64,000 nt of DNA, taken from contig OU612069.1 of assembly GCA_914767715.1 (NCBI GenBank), positions 806,001-870,000 of the forward strand, written 5' to 3'. Each line of letters begins with the position of its first letter. The first letter of the stretch is position 1. Below are positions 33,301 to 45,956 of the stretch, in pieces. Both the position numbers and the translations under genes were made by a program. The notes beneath the pieces were generated by a model. It did not search any database, was not told the DNA's origin, and saw only the letters and a list, made by a program, of their open reading frames with translations. The stretch is from Membranipora membranacea (taxonomy: Eukaryota > Bryozoa > Gymnolaemata > Cheilostomatida > Membraniporidae).

Positions 33301-36300
33301 AATGGAATCAAAAGAAGTTTCGTTGCATATCTATTTAGGGAAAACAAAAAAATGCCTAGTAACACCACATTTTGACAAAACGGCTCTAAAATTGGCTTTT
33401 ATACCTTTGAGTAGGAAAACAAGTTTTGTGATGTAAAAGTCTTATCTATATCCTCATTATCATATACTGAATTTACAACATGAAATTCAAGTTGTGAACG
33501 TCCTGTGTGTCCCAAACCCCTATAAAATGACTTTGCTGAATACTATGGCCATGGCCTAACCGTGAAAGTTCATTTTGGGTGAACAGATTTTTCTTTTGGT
33601 AGTCTTATCAAGTCATTAGTAGTATGAGTCTCTAGGGCAGCGATGAGACAAGACTTTCAAAAAAAAAAGCTGGTAGTAATCCAGAGTTATTGTCATATTA
33701 TTCTAGAGAGTAGTTGGGAAATATTTGTTACAAGTCACTAGCTCTCAGTTTGTGGACCCCAAAAAAACCCAGATTTCATCAAAATTGAACGAAGAAACTT
33801 TATGACTTGCAGCTGAGCCACCTCCTACTCTCAGCGAGCAACTCGCAGCTGTAATACAACTATCACACAAAAATATACAGTGTGGCTTGATCTCCTTTGG
33901 TTAAATATTTTGGCATTATGGCAATGGTATTTTGGGATATGGTATGTTGTCCCAAATGGTATTATGTCCAATCTGGCTTTTTATCCACTGTTATTTTGAC
34001 ACAACCGTTGTTCTGTACAACTGGTATTTTGGCATTGGTATAGTTTTCAGTGGTGTTATCACCTATGGCATTATAGCCATGGCATTATGGCAATGGCATT
34101 ATATCACTGTCATTTTGTCCCAATGGGATTTTGACCATGGCATTTTGACACGGAATCCAATAAATATACCTCGGACTAAGGGGCAGTCATCGATTTTAGT
34201 TAAGCCTCTCTAATGTGATATTCAGAGAATTTCCAATATCTCATCATTTAGAAGTTATATCTTTATCGACAGGAATCAAGACAGAGTCCACAATGTCAAC
34301 ACATGGTGGGCAAACCTGACCAGTTGGGTGTTTCTTATTTATGGTATATCGATGGGCATTCGTACAGTTGTGGTGACCTACTGCTACTATCACCCAGGTA
34401 AGAGTAGATAAACCCTCACAAAAACAAACACACCCACACTCCCTAAACTGGAGTCACTTCTAACTCCCGTCTGGCAAATATACCATTCAGACCAACTTAG
34501 ATTAGAGGTTAATTGACCGATACCCTCCCAGTGCCTCATTTTTTGAGTGCAGTACGTTTTTGTGCTCATCAAAACATATTAAGCTGCTTTCTTCATAATA
34601 TGACAACCTATTAATTTTTCTTTCAAGTCGATGAAGTTCACTGGTATCTCAAACTACACTGGATAGTATATAATATGGCAGCAGCTCCCTCTATTGTTGC
34701 TGGTACTCTCTTCTGGGTATTCTTGTACGATGAAGGTAAGTCAGGGGTACAGATTATAAATTAAGAGCTGCTATTTCAATCATATTGTAAGTTCTCAGAT
34801 GTTCAAACTATAGGACACCTTGTATAAGTTTAGAAGTGCACTACAAAAACAGAGTGTAAAACGATTTTTTTTCGGTCACTCCGAGAGTTCAAGTGGATGC
34901 CTTCTCTTGCTCACCCAACTATTAACAAGTATGACAACGATAACTTTTAGAGATATAGGCCCACTTACAGGATTTTTGTATCTGCAGTCAGTGGCTTATA
35001 AGGCAGGGTAGGCGTGTTGGGTTCTGTGTGAAGCTAGATTCGTTATCATTACAATTGTTCCGCAGTAGCCTTTATTTGACAAAAGTAGTTGGTTACATGA
35101 TAGCAGATTTCTACAACTTGCCCGTGCCTCTAGTCTGACCCCAACACTCTTGCCCAGCCAGATGGCTTCTAAAGATGAGAATTCAGGCACATAGGTAGTC
35201 AAGAGAAATCATCAAGTCTCTATCATAGGCATCCAGTGTCCACAAAATATAATAAACTAATAAAACCCCGTTTATCCGTATTTTGTCTCGTTGTTTACAG
35301 ATCATATTACAACTATTAGTGGTACAGTATCCCATGCAGTGTTGGCGGCTCACGCTCTGATCGATATCTCTACAATATCAGCTATACCTCTAAGGATACT
35401 ACATATATACATACCTATGATATTTGGTACAGCTTATGGTATATTCTCAGCTATATATGACTTGAACGGTGGCACAGGACCTAGGGGAACACCTTATGTT
35501 TACAAGGTAAGACATCTGATCTTTCCACTCGAAGACTTACAATATCAGTTAATCCTTCCTCATGCCCTGACTTATCATAGTCACCATGTTTTTCCTTCTA
35601 TTGAGTCAAAATACTTTTAAACTTTAAGTTTTGTTTGGGAATGATCATGTTGACAGAAATATATCCTAAGATGCATACACTAAGGCCCATGAATGCCTAA
35701 ACGATAAATAAGTGAATAGAGTGACCTAAAATTACTATAATTAGGTCATCCCTGCCACAATCAGTTCATTTGAAAGTCCCATTTGTCATTTTAATGTGTT
35801 TTACAGTGTATAATACACCTTACAGGCTTTGGATCCTTGGAAGGCTTACAATTCTCAGCCTTACGTTACTTCACACACTCAATGATTTTTATTTATAATC
35901 AAGAATATCAAATGATAAATTGTCAATTAAAAAGCCACACCTCACACTGATTTGCTTGTTTACCCCTCTGTAGGAATTGGACTGGAGTGAGTCGATCGTC
36001 TCTGCTGTAAGTTACGTAGCGATGGCTGTAGCTTTGACCGGTCTTTGTTACATTATGTTATTTGGACTTTATAAGCTGAGAGTTTTCATTTATGGAAGAT
36101 GTCGGACTAATACTTCTGATCTTAAAGTAAGTCATCAACTACATAAGTAAAGGTTACCCAAAAAAATAAACTGTTCATTAAGGAGCGCCATGTACTTGTG
36201 TACTTGTGTACTTGTGTACTTGTGTACTTGTGTCTTCTGTTTACTATGATGTTACAAATTGGCCACAATAACAAGTGTCTCCAAGTTTACTCAAAAATCA

Positions 36301-36465
36301 AGTTTAATTTCTGAACACAGACAAGTGTTTTGGTAGCAAGGTCAAGGTAGCCATGTTATGGTACATATGTTATCGTAGCCATTTTAACAATAATACTTGT
36401 TGTAGAATGTTGGGGGAGAACAAGCAGGAATCTCAAACTCACAATTTCCTCTTACTGTGGAGTAG
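30332..36465 (+). CDS. Rolling-stone-like membrane protein A (type 1)
   Basis: Six exons: 30332-30510, 34273-34397, 34628-34735, 35301-35506, 35974-36126 and 36406-36465, with intron phases 2, 1, 1, 0, 0. They give 276 residues. The N terminus MTERECSRANFLFSNVEAWQ is cytoplasmic-looking. Hydrophobic segments lie at about 33-55, 68-98, 112-133, 147-168, 172-195 and 214-245, six in all. Family hallmarks are a TSWV/TNW-type second segment ending TYCYYHPG, HWYLKLHWIVYNMA, LRILHIYIPMIFG and LDWSES...FGLYKLRVFIY. The family's Drosophila founder is a plasma-membrane protein needed for myoblast fusion. The role here is unknown. Intron 1 (3.8 kb) holds a tandem repeat, a large inverted repeat, a SINE and LINE remains. 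A possible AATAAA is at 36,640. Confidence 0.85.
30615..30765 (+). repeat. Tandem CTACATTGCCACATCG-type repeat
   Basis: Imperfect units built from CTACATTG and CCACATCG fill about 150 bases of gene A intron 1. Confidence 0.85.
31551..31743 (+). repeat. Solitary tRNA-derived SINE
   Basis: A diverged single copy of the SINE in the 21,276-22,285 array, in the opposite orientation. It starts near GTGAATAGCGGGC, has box A TGGCGCAATAGGTTAGCGC and box B GGGTTTGAATCC, and ends CACCCTCGGGTGTATACC. It lies inside the loop of the inverted repeat. Confidence 0.8.
31940..32340 (-). mobile_element. Decayed LINE reverse transcriptase core
   Basis: On the minus strand, 32,264-32,120 reads SSVLGPALFIIYNIDFLN and then LILFVDITIIF. 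This is the degenerate counterpart of the non-LTR core GSVLGPLLF.IYINDL ... LFADDT. The second catalytic aspartate is replaced and there is a stop before SSVLGP. Adjoining sequence down to about 31,940 resembles the segment that follows the core. The element is inactive. Confidence 0.7.
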
Positions 36466-37591
36466 AGTAAGATAGAAACTGCAGATAGTTAATATACAGA
36501 GCTACAACTCTAGAGAATCGAACCACATCCATTCATACACGGAACTACCTCTGAGAGTTACATAGATCATTCTATAATATAACTACATTATTTCTTTCTA
36601 TGAATGAATGAACATTTATTGTCACATTTTTACATGTAAAATAAAAACGTTGAGTGGCTGCTGTGATAAAATTGACAAAATTAAAACTATCTGTCTACTT
36701 CTATCAATAACATTTTATGTCCGCCTACCAAGAATATAAATCCAATCAGTTAGAGCTAGTGCACTACAGCTAAGGTTCACAAATATGTATTTATTTATAA
36801 TATGTGAGCAATGAACTTTTGAACACTATGGCAAAGACACAATAGACACACAAAAAGGGCGGTTATCCAAACACACATTATGCATTATAAAAGAGCACTA
36901 CAAAATGTTCATAATCTTCATCAAGATGTGAGCGAAAATAATTTTAGCTGCTTTAATACTCATCACCTTTTTTTTCTTTGAGGCTGAGTTAATAAAGTTG
37001 GTGTATATCCAAAAAAATGAGTTTGTTCTGGCGTAGTAGTAGACCACCAACTAATCAGGTAATTTAATCATGACAGGAACTTCTGTGAATAAACAGCAAT
37101 GAATTTAAAAGATCTGAACCACAGAGTTTCGCTGAAGGTGGTACACAGTATTTAACAGTAGCTCAGTGTTTATATTTCTAGTTATGATACCGACATTGCC
37201 TCAGGAAAAAATTGATATAGATGAATTGATGACTAGTGATTCCATACTCAGTCATAGTTTCGGGTCAGTAGGTCAGCTCGTCTCCTCCTGATATTACTCT
37301 ACGTGATGAGAGATTGGTGGATCTGACTTTTCTACATCTCCTCCATCTTTGCTCTAAATCATAAATGTATATTTTGTGAGTGTTTAGTTGTACAAAAAAA
37401 CAGCTTGAAATCACTTAAACATCATAGGGAAAATAATTCATGTTTTATTCCCACACTATTTTAGCGATTCCTATAATCATTATGAATATTCTTTTGCTGC
37501 TAAGAAATCCCAGGCAGTTGAGATGATTTAACCTGATTGATTGTAATTGTTTTTTTTATTGAACTGTTCCAAAATATCAGTGTTGACTTAC
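36466..37591. other. Intergenic between tail-to-tail genes A and B
   Basis: No gene is supported. The missing last exon of gene B should lie here (possibly near 37,275-37,300 on the minus strand), but I could not join it in phase. Confidence 0.3.
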
Positions 37592-39936
37592 TTTGAGTTT
37601 AGAAGGTGCAACACCTAATCTACTGTAGACATAGACTCTTAGTTTAGACAGTCCAAACAACAGACAGTGGGATATACCAACTAAGGCTATAGCCATAACA
37701 AAATAAACTGTGGCCGAGCCGAGCGATTCACTCCAGTCCAAAACCTAAGAAAATCATCAGTGAGTTAGCCGATCGCTAGAGAATACTGAACCTGGATAAG
37801 TTATTAGCCAACCTATTCAATTCACTGCACTATAACAGTTTAACCATGAAGTACTTTTCGAGTACTCTTTGTCATGATAACCAGAACGCTCTGTTATCTT
37901 GTAGTTATCTTCATATATATGTTTTTGGTAAGTTTTGGCATTAACATAATTTAGAGTTGTGCACCCACGATAGAAAAGGTACACATGGTATTCTCCCACA
38001 CACACAAAGAAGTCGTTGTCGCATATTGAACTCAATGTGCTGTGTTTTCATTTAAGTGATTCCATATTTTCAACTTGTCTATTATCAAAGGATGTTCAGG
38101 TAATTGCAATGAAGCAAAGGTAAATCAACCAGTGGAAGAGTCTTAGAATATCAAACAAGTTGGCCCGAATTACTCATGACACCAGTATTCCCCAACCAGG
38201 CTGATATGAAACTCCATCGCCTCACCTTATAAATATATGTATCTCCATGAGGACTCATACCTCCACTCAGGTCATAGATTGATGAGAATATACCGTACAC
38301 TAATCCAAACACCATCGGTATGTAGATATGCAGCACTCTGAGACGCATACCGGATATAAAGGTTATATCGAGGACAGCATGAGCGGCCAGCACTGCATGA
38401 GCCACGGTACCGCTGACCGTTAGTTTATTTTTATTTTCATCTGAAAATAGATTAAATTTTAAGCCCTCTAAAAACAGCTTTTTTGAGAAAAGGCTTGTTT
38501 TAAATGTTACTATGTTACTTAATGTTACTATTAAATGCTTGTATTAAATGTTACACCAGGTCTTAGTCTTTTGGTGAATTCAAGCTGACATGGCATCAGA
38601 TTAGAAAGATTCAACACTTTGTCTAGTACTGACGTCTGACCTGGATTGTACACAAACGCCCAGAAGAATGTAGCGACAACAATAGAAGGTGCTGCTGCCA
38701 TATTATAGAATATCCAGTGCAGTTTGAGGTACCAGCGGACTTCATCAACTAAATATAGAAATCAAAACGGGGATGGTCTCATTCACAGGCGAGAAAACTG
38801 AGAAGTTTATCAAAACATGTATGTTTAAGACATCAGATAATAAGCTTTAGGACGTTTAAAATGTTCCGGCGATTGGGAAAAGAAAGCAACAATATTAAAA
38901 CTGACATGCAATATCATCAACGGAATTATGTAAAACATTATGATCAACAGCATTGACCCTCTATTTTCAGCACTTTGTTGAAAACCTGCTGTTATTGCTG
39001 AATTGCCCTTAAAAGTATAATGAAAAAAGTCTTCATCACTTGTGCAAACATTTCTTGATCCAGAGTTATCTGCACCCACAAATAAAGACTTACCTGGGTG
39101 ATAGAGACAGTAAGTTACGACTGCTGTACGTATAACCATGGAGATAACATAGATTAGATTTACCCAATTAGTCAGGTACACGAACCATAGATGTGTGTTG
39201 ATTCCCTCAGGATTCCTGTAAATATATAATCTATATCTTATCAGTCACTGGAAAGATACAACATACAGTAGTGCGAATTCCACTACACAAGACACAGGTC
39301 CTCTGCTACACAACAAACATGTCCTTTGCTAGGAACCATGAGTCACTCTAGCTTAGGACCTGTGTGTTGTGCATTACACTGCAGAATTCCTTTGAGTGTA
39401 AAATTTGTATATCTATATGTATCACACCTAAGCTCTATCTGAAAACAAAAGATTTCCTTGGCAACTGAGGACAGGTGATATCTCACTTGGTAGTTGTGTG
39501 ATTTTGTGATGAAGTAAAAAAAGTATTTTAAAAATCATTATGATATTATTGGCGCTCCAACATTGAACACATTTCAATAACTTACTACCTTTTTTATTCT
39601 ATCACATCGAATCTAAGGTATAGAGTGATTGTAAATAAGCTTAGATAATGAGACTAAAAACGTCTATGTTAACCAGAAGTGACTGTCAGCATGACATGAT
39701 GTGATGATGCTATAGTGGATCTTGGTGAATCTTATGGTCGATGTTTTTAACTCTTACCATTCTCTTTGTGAAGTACTGATCCCAAGAAATATGAACAGGA
39801 TAACAGCCCATATCCAGGTCCACACAAGCCAAACGACCTTGGCGCTTTTACTATCTTTTCTCTGTGGGGAGAAGAGCTGCCACGCCTCCACATTAGAGAA
39901 CAGGAAGTTGGCCCTGCTACATTCTCTATCAGACAT
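37592..39936 (-). CDS. Rolling-stone-like membrane protein B (type 1, 3' end unresolved)
   Basis: Five exons on the minus strand, 39936-39758, 39215-39094, 38748-38641, 38440-38226 and 37744-37592, join in the same phases as gene A (2, 1, 1, 0). They give 259 codons that remain open. The start MSDRECSRANFLFSNVEAWQ replaces the MTERE of its relatives. Hallmarks are TNWVNLIYVISMVIRTAVV, RWYLKLHWIFYNMA, LRVLHIYIPMVFG and LDWSES...FGLSKLRVYVY. Exon 4 is three codons longer because of a Lys/Asn-rich insert (ENKNKLT). The exon 3 donor is GTCAGA. A second donor at 38,556 would add 28 in-frame codons. Exon 5 ends at AAA|GTAAGT, so a short last exon like those of A and C must exist but was not identified. 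Confidence 0.75.
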
Positions 39937-42303
39937 GATTGTTGATTTTAAAATTTTGCTGCTTCACCAGAAGGCATAAGTTGTCTGTCAAAGATTTGGC
40001 ATTTCCAAATGCTATTTCATTTTAAAATAGATTTGGTTTGATTGTACCAGACAACCGTCATAAAGGCCCTGCCAGGGAACAGGTCACCAAAAAAAGGCTA
40101 ACCTAGTAAAAATTGTAATAAAAGGAAACATAATCTGTGCTGCAAATGTGATGTCATCGGTTCTTGTCTACCTAGCAAGGAAGTTTCCAAGCTAGAGTTT
40201 TCCAAACTTGGCATTTTCCAGCCTATATCTGATGGGAGTAGGGGAGATAATCAGAGGAACCTCAGTCTGGTCTTGTTGATTTTTTATCACTACCCTATAA
40301 TACAGAATACTTCTGATTACAATTATTCATTAAACTAAATTGGTTCATGACCATCAAGCATAAGTTTGTCAGGGGATGACAGACTGACAGACAGACAGAG
40401 GTGTATATGGGTTTGTTATCTGACGGAGGTGTATATGGGTTTGTTATCTGACAGAGGTGTATACGGGTGTGTTATCTGACAGAGGTGTATATGGGTTTGT
40501 GAGGGGATGACAGAGGTGTATATGGGTTTGTGAGGGGATGACAGAGGTGTATATGGGTTTATGAGGGGATGACAGAGGTGTATATGGGTTTGTGAGGGGA
40601 TGACAGAGGTGTATATGGGTTTGTGAGGGGATGACAGAGGTGTATATGGGTTTGTTATCTGATGACAGAGGTGTATATGGGTTTGTTATCTGATGACAGA
40701 GGTGTATACGGGTTTGTTATCTGATGACAGAGGTGTAAATGGGTTTGTGAGGGGATGACAGAGGTGTATACGGGTTTGTTATCTGATGACAGTGGTGTAT
40801 ACGGGTTTGATATCTGATGACAGAGGTGTATATGGGTTTTTATACAGAGGTGTATTTGGGTTTGTTATCTGACAGAGGTGTATACTGGTTTGTTATCTGA
40901 CAGAGGTGTATATGGGTTTGTTATCTGACGTTCACTCATAAAAGTAGGGCTAATCAAGTGTTGTTCAACTGCAATTTTGAATAATAACTACTCATACTAA
41001 ATAATACTGATCGATGGTTTTATAGGTTTTGCAAGCAACGCCACGATGATATAACCACTTGGTTTATATTTATTGTTTTATTGTCCCACACTAATAAGAT
41101 GTATTAGTATATTTCCTTACATTATATCATATGTTCAAGATAGCAGTTAAAGCGAAGTGATTTCAATATTTTTGTTCGCATTTATTGCTTGCTTATTAGA
41201 GTTAGAATTGTTAATAGAGACTAGACAACCCTACGTTCAGGCAAATTACGATCCAAGCAGCTGGAATGTTCAACCAGTTTCATTTTTGCCATCCGCCTCC
41301 AAAAAGGCCAGTCTCAGCTGTCAAAGGGAGGTGTAACTCTTGGTCAAAGCAATTTCACACACTGATGTAGATGACAATCATGTGTTTCAGAAATGCTTAT
41401 TGTACCTAATCTTTTCTCTTATTGAATGGCCCAAGCGGTTGATATATTTCTATATGCGTTCAGTTTTTGTCGGTCAAATAGTGTAAACAATTGCCAATTG
41501 ACATCATAGACCATACATGAACCTTTAACATGAGTATTATCCATAACAACGTTCCTAATAATGATAATAATAATAGTGTTTTAGAAATGGTTATTGAGAA
41601 AAATCCCTTTTTTCTCCTTGAATGGCCAAAGCATTTGGTAAGTTTAGTTTCTTGGCGGATATTGACTGGTGAAATCATTGGCCACACCAATCTTCAATGT
41701 GGTATAATAGTTTAAGCACCTCACTGGATGAAAGATTTGTGAATTTATCAAGGGCCCATGACAATAAAGGGGCACAGTGAAATTTTGACAGGGAAAATTA
41801 AGTCAAAGCAAATTAAAAGTCTGCAGATTAACAAACTGAGAAGGGGTTTCTCAAATTTCATTTCGAGATTACTAGTTTTAACAGTTTGGTACAGATTTTT
41901 TTATCTTTATAATCAGCACTCACAAATAGCCAAGTCGATGAACTTGTTCACCCAAGTTCACCGCTGATTTATTCCACTCCACCACTGGAATCAGTGTTAT
42001 TAAAACACCTATAAATCTGAGGGTACCATTAAACCAGTCTGTCACCCATTTAGTTAGCTAGAAAGCTTTAATTCAATCACCATCATCAATCATCAAAGTA
42101 GTAGCTAAACAAATCTAGGTCATTCCCCCTCACACCACAGAGAATATCACTTGCCATTTTGTTCTCTTATCCCGCGGTTAATTTGGTCTCTTGCTGACAA
42201 GCAGCACCCTTTACCTGGACAACTCCCACCTGAAGAGTCTTCTCCTGGTAGGCATCCATTGGGCGGACATCCTCTCCATTAGCAAGATCTAAACTCACCA
42301 GTC
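39937..42303. other. Head-to-head intergenic region of genes B and C
   Basis: Genes B (minus) and C (plus) diverge from this 2.4-kb region, so both promoters should lie here. It contains a 0.55-kb minisatellite (listed separately), and 41,350-42,303 matches the 5' flank of gene A. No frame is supported. Confidence 0.45.
40376..40932. repeat. Minisatellite between genes B and C
   Basis: About eighteen units built on GACAGAGGTGTATATGGGTT, alternating two tails (TGTTATCTGA- and TGTGAGGGGAT-type), for a unit length of about 27-32 bases. The tail types occur in runs, so the array has grown by local duplication. Confidence 0.9.
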
Positions 42304-45300
42304 ATGACAGAGAGAGAATGCAGCAGGGCAAACTTCCTGTTCTCTAATGTGGAGGCATGGCAGCTCTACTCCCCACAGAGGAGAGATAGTAAATGTGTGC
42401 GGATCGTTTGGCTCGTGTGGACCTGGATATGGGCTGTGGCGCTGATAAGTTTTCTGGGGATCAACATGTCACAAATAGAATGGTAAGAATTAGATCTATA
42501 TCACACCATCATATGACTTTGATCAGATTTAGACTTACCTCAAGCTCTGATTTCCTTTGAGGGTCGGTCTATGCTTGTATGTAGCCTCAGAACTCAGTTG
42601 GTTTACACAGTAAACATAACCCAAAATGTGTCTCAGCTGCTCCTCTGATGCCTGCTATGTGGTGATTTATATCCGATCAACATTCTGCTCAGATTTCCAA
42701 GAATATTTTTGTTGGTAGAAGCTGTTGGCACTTCTGCACACTTACTTGGCAATAATGTGTGTTTTTCAAATTCAATGAAATTAAGAATCGTTAGTCGTAC
42801 TAGATCACTAGATACAGATCTCGTAGGTTGCTCCCTGGTACCAATCAATAGTGATATGATGATGATATGATGAAGATTTCACTTTTATGCCACCACTAAA
42901 AATAATTCTGCGCACCTTTAGCAGTTTGCCAAAATATGAAAATATGATTGCTTCCATTCATATTTTTGTAACCAGCATAAATAACACTGCCTGATAGTTT
43001 ATAGTTTTGTAGAACCAGTCTAAACATAAATATCTGCATTACCTGGTAGTTGTAGATAAAGATAGCTATTATATGCAGTACTTGGCCGGTTTACTCATGA
43101 TCCTCACCTTGTGAGGTTATCCAAAAGCCTATAGTAAATACTTCAATAATCAGTAGTCATCACTGATCTGAGATTTTATATTTTAAGAAATCCCAAGGCT
43201 TCATCATTTAGAATGTGTTACTTTGTTTGACAGGAATCATGACAGAGTAAATGTACACACATGGTGGGCGTACCTGACCAGTTGGGTGTTTGTTACTTAC
43301 AGTATATCGATGGCTATTCGTTCGGTAGTGTTGACCTACTGCTACTTTAACCCTGGTAAGGGTAAATAAACTAAAAAAACCACAGACGGCTACTCCAACC
43401 TACACAAACAAGCATGCAATTCACCCCCATACAGCAATCAACCCCAACTCCCTTCAATCAGAGAACTGCCTCCCAGCAGAGGACAGCCCCTCCTTTCTCT
43501 AAAAAGATGTGCGTGCAATCTATCATCAAACTGTCCTCTTTCCCCAAACAAAACGAGTACCAGTCGGAACAACCTTTATAAGAGATGAATAGATTTGAAA
43601 CAGGATAAGACTTTCTATATTAGCTCGAACAACCGCTGACTGTTACCATTCCTGATGCTTAATTTGTAGCCTAGTACTGTAGTATGACTCCACACTATTT
43701 ATTATTGGTGCAAATATGTTTGTGTTCTTGAAATATTCTAAGTTGCTGCGTCCAAAATATGACAATTTTTCAAACATCAGATTTCCAACATTCCTTCTAT
43801 TCTTTGAATAATGCCATACAAAAAAAACGTGTTAATTTCTATTTGTAGTCAATGAAGTTTGCTGGTATCTCAAACTACACTGGATCGTATATAACATGGC
43901 GGCAGCTCCTTCTATTGTTGTTGCTGTTTTCTTCTGGGTATTCGTGTACGATGAAGGTAAGTCTAGAATACAGAATATTAAATTAGAGCTGCTATTCCAG
44001 CTAAAGTGTAAGTTAAAAACCAAAGTATATAGGACGGGAGAGAGGTTTTTAAAATAAAACAAACAAATACCTTGTATAAGTTCAGAGAGGAAAGATTGTA
44101 ACACATTCGTCATTGTGTAGAACACAGATATTTACTCTATATTAAATCAGATTTTTTGTCATAATCACCGTGACTTTGTGTCTCCTTTATGGATAAGAAT
44201 GTGCGGCCATTCTCATTTGTTCAAACATTGCTGGAGGAAACTAAATTTATATTCTTTTATGGCAATTTGCTAGCTGCAAATCTTGATACTTGATTTCACC
44301 AATGCCAACATCTCACACTTATGAGAAAGTGTAAACCCTAAGGCAGTTTTCAGTCAAAACAGGCTTATTCTCAGAACCAATATTTCCTAAATATCAATTT
44401 CTGCAATTGCTGGAATAAAAAATGGTGTCGGTTGGTTTTTGAAGATTTGTACTTTACATTTAAGTGATTGTTCCAAAGAAGTTTTCTAATTAATTTTTAA
44501 AACAGTTGTTGTAACACAGTCAAGTCATTGCTTTAATTTTGAGCTTGATCAAGATTTTTGTGCAGCTTTGTGCCTTTTAGTATTCGTCTTTTAAATGACT
44601 GAGAGAGATATGGTTCACGCCTAAATTGTAATGTGTTTCTAACACAATTACCAAAACAAATTCAATTCAATTCAATTCATCAATAAAAATATTTTATGTA
44701 TGTAATATTGATGCAATTAATACAAAATAAACCCCATTTAGCGTTTTTCTTGTTATCTACAGATCATGACATGACTATCAGTGGTACAGTGGCTCATGCC
44801 GTGTTGGCGGCTCACGCTGTAATCGATATATCTACAATATCAGCTATACCTCTAAGGATACTACATATATACATACCTATGATGTTTGGTACAGCTTATG
44901 GTATATTCTCAGCTATATATGACCTGAATGGTGGCACTGATCCTTTAGGAGTACCTTACATTTACAAGGTAAGTCTTCAGATGATAAACAGTTTGTCAGA
45001 GGTGTTTATCAGTTATTACCTGGTCATCGTAAGACTCGAATCTCAGTAGACCCTTCACTTTGGAGGCTAGAGGGCGCTTACAGCACTATGCTGGGAGTAA
45101 GTTCTGCACTCTCAAGGATTTTTGCCTCTCCTTGTTTACTAAACTAAGCGGCTCTGACTGTAGGATAATCAAATAAAAACACATTGGAAAGCTTGTTAAT
45201 CCACAAAAGAGATTTTTTATTTAGCATTATGAATAGTATTAAGATAAATTATCAATTAAAGAGGCACACTTCACACTTATATATATTTGTTTATCCCTGT

Positions 45301-45956
45301 GTAGGTTCTAGATTGGAGTGAATCAGTCGGCTCAGCGACAGGCTACACAGCTATGGCTGTAGGTCTGGTCAGCATATGTTACATTTTATTATTCGGACTT
45401 TATAAACTCAGAGTTTTTATCTATGAAAGATGTGGGGTTAGAACTTCTAAAATCAAAGTAAGCCATACATACAACTACATAGAAAGGGTTTATTCAAAAA
45501 AATAAGATTTATCATAGATTAAGATTTATCTTCGCATTATGAAGTGAAATTTACAATGTGTCTATTGTTAACTATGATGTTAACGATTGAAAACCAATAA
45601 AAAAACATTTCAAAATCTACTGGGGCAGAAGCTGCCATAGCCCTAATTCCCTGGATTTTGTCAACCTGTCTGGAAAGACTTTTTTTGTTTTTGTGAGACA
45701 ACAAGCGCCACTGTCAGAACACGATGCTTAGTTGTATTTTATTTCACTGTATTTATTTCATCATAAAATGCTCATGGGTAGATAAATTGCATGTTATAGT
45801 AGCCATGTCATGGTAGCCATTTTTGTAAGCCATGTCATGATAATCATGTTATGGTAGCCATGTTACATATAATAATACTTGTTCTAGGGCACTGACGGAG
45901 AACAGGCAGGAATCTCAAACTCACAGCTTCCACTCTATGGATCTACTCAGGAATAG
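42304..45956 (+). CDS. Rolling-stone-like membrane protein C (type 1)
   Basis: Six exons: 42304-42482, 43234-43355, 43849-43956, 44763-44968, 45305-45457 and 45888-45956. Intron phases are 2, 1, 1, 0, 0, and the product has 278 residues. The N terminus is identical to gene A over the first 34 residues. The six hydrophobic segments are in the same places. Hallmarks are TSWVFVTYSISMAIRSVVL, CWYLKLHWIVYNMA, LRILHIYIPMMFG and LDWSESVGSA...FGLYKLRVFIY. The last exon ends EQAGISNSQLPLYGSTQE, close to gene A (EQAGISNSQFPLTVE). The start is the only upstream ATG in frame with this conserved N terminus. All introns are GT-AG and 336-880 bases long. It is the closest relative of gene A, and the two share upstream flank. 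Confidence 0.87.

Larger units (their letters stand above)
31066..34146. repeat. Large inverted repeat (foldback) in gene A intron 1
   Basis: The left arm (31,066-31,248) and right arm (33,906-34,146) are inverted copies of high identity, sharing for example GTGATAACACCACTGAA, CCAAAATACCAGTTGTAC and GACATAATACCAT. The right arm is longer, through extra ATGCCA-containing repeats. The 2.65-kb loop contains a SINE and LINE fragment. This may be one foldback transposon or two oppositely inserted copies of a MITE. Confidence 0.75.

Noticed and set aside
36192-36232. GTACTTGTGT decamer run as a telomere-like or regulatory repeat
   Set aside because: Only about four to five units. It is an ordinary short tandem repeat 3' of exon 5 of gene A, in its last intron.
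40376-40932. CRISPR-like array
   Set aside because: The units are contiguous with no unique spacers, and the DNA is from an animal. It is a minisatellite.
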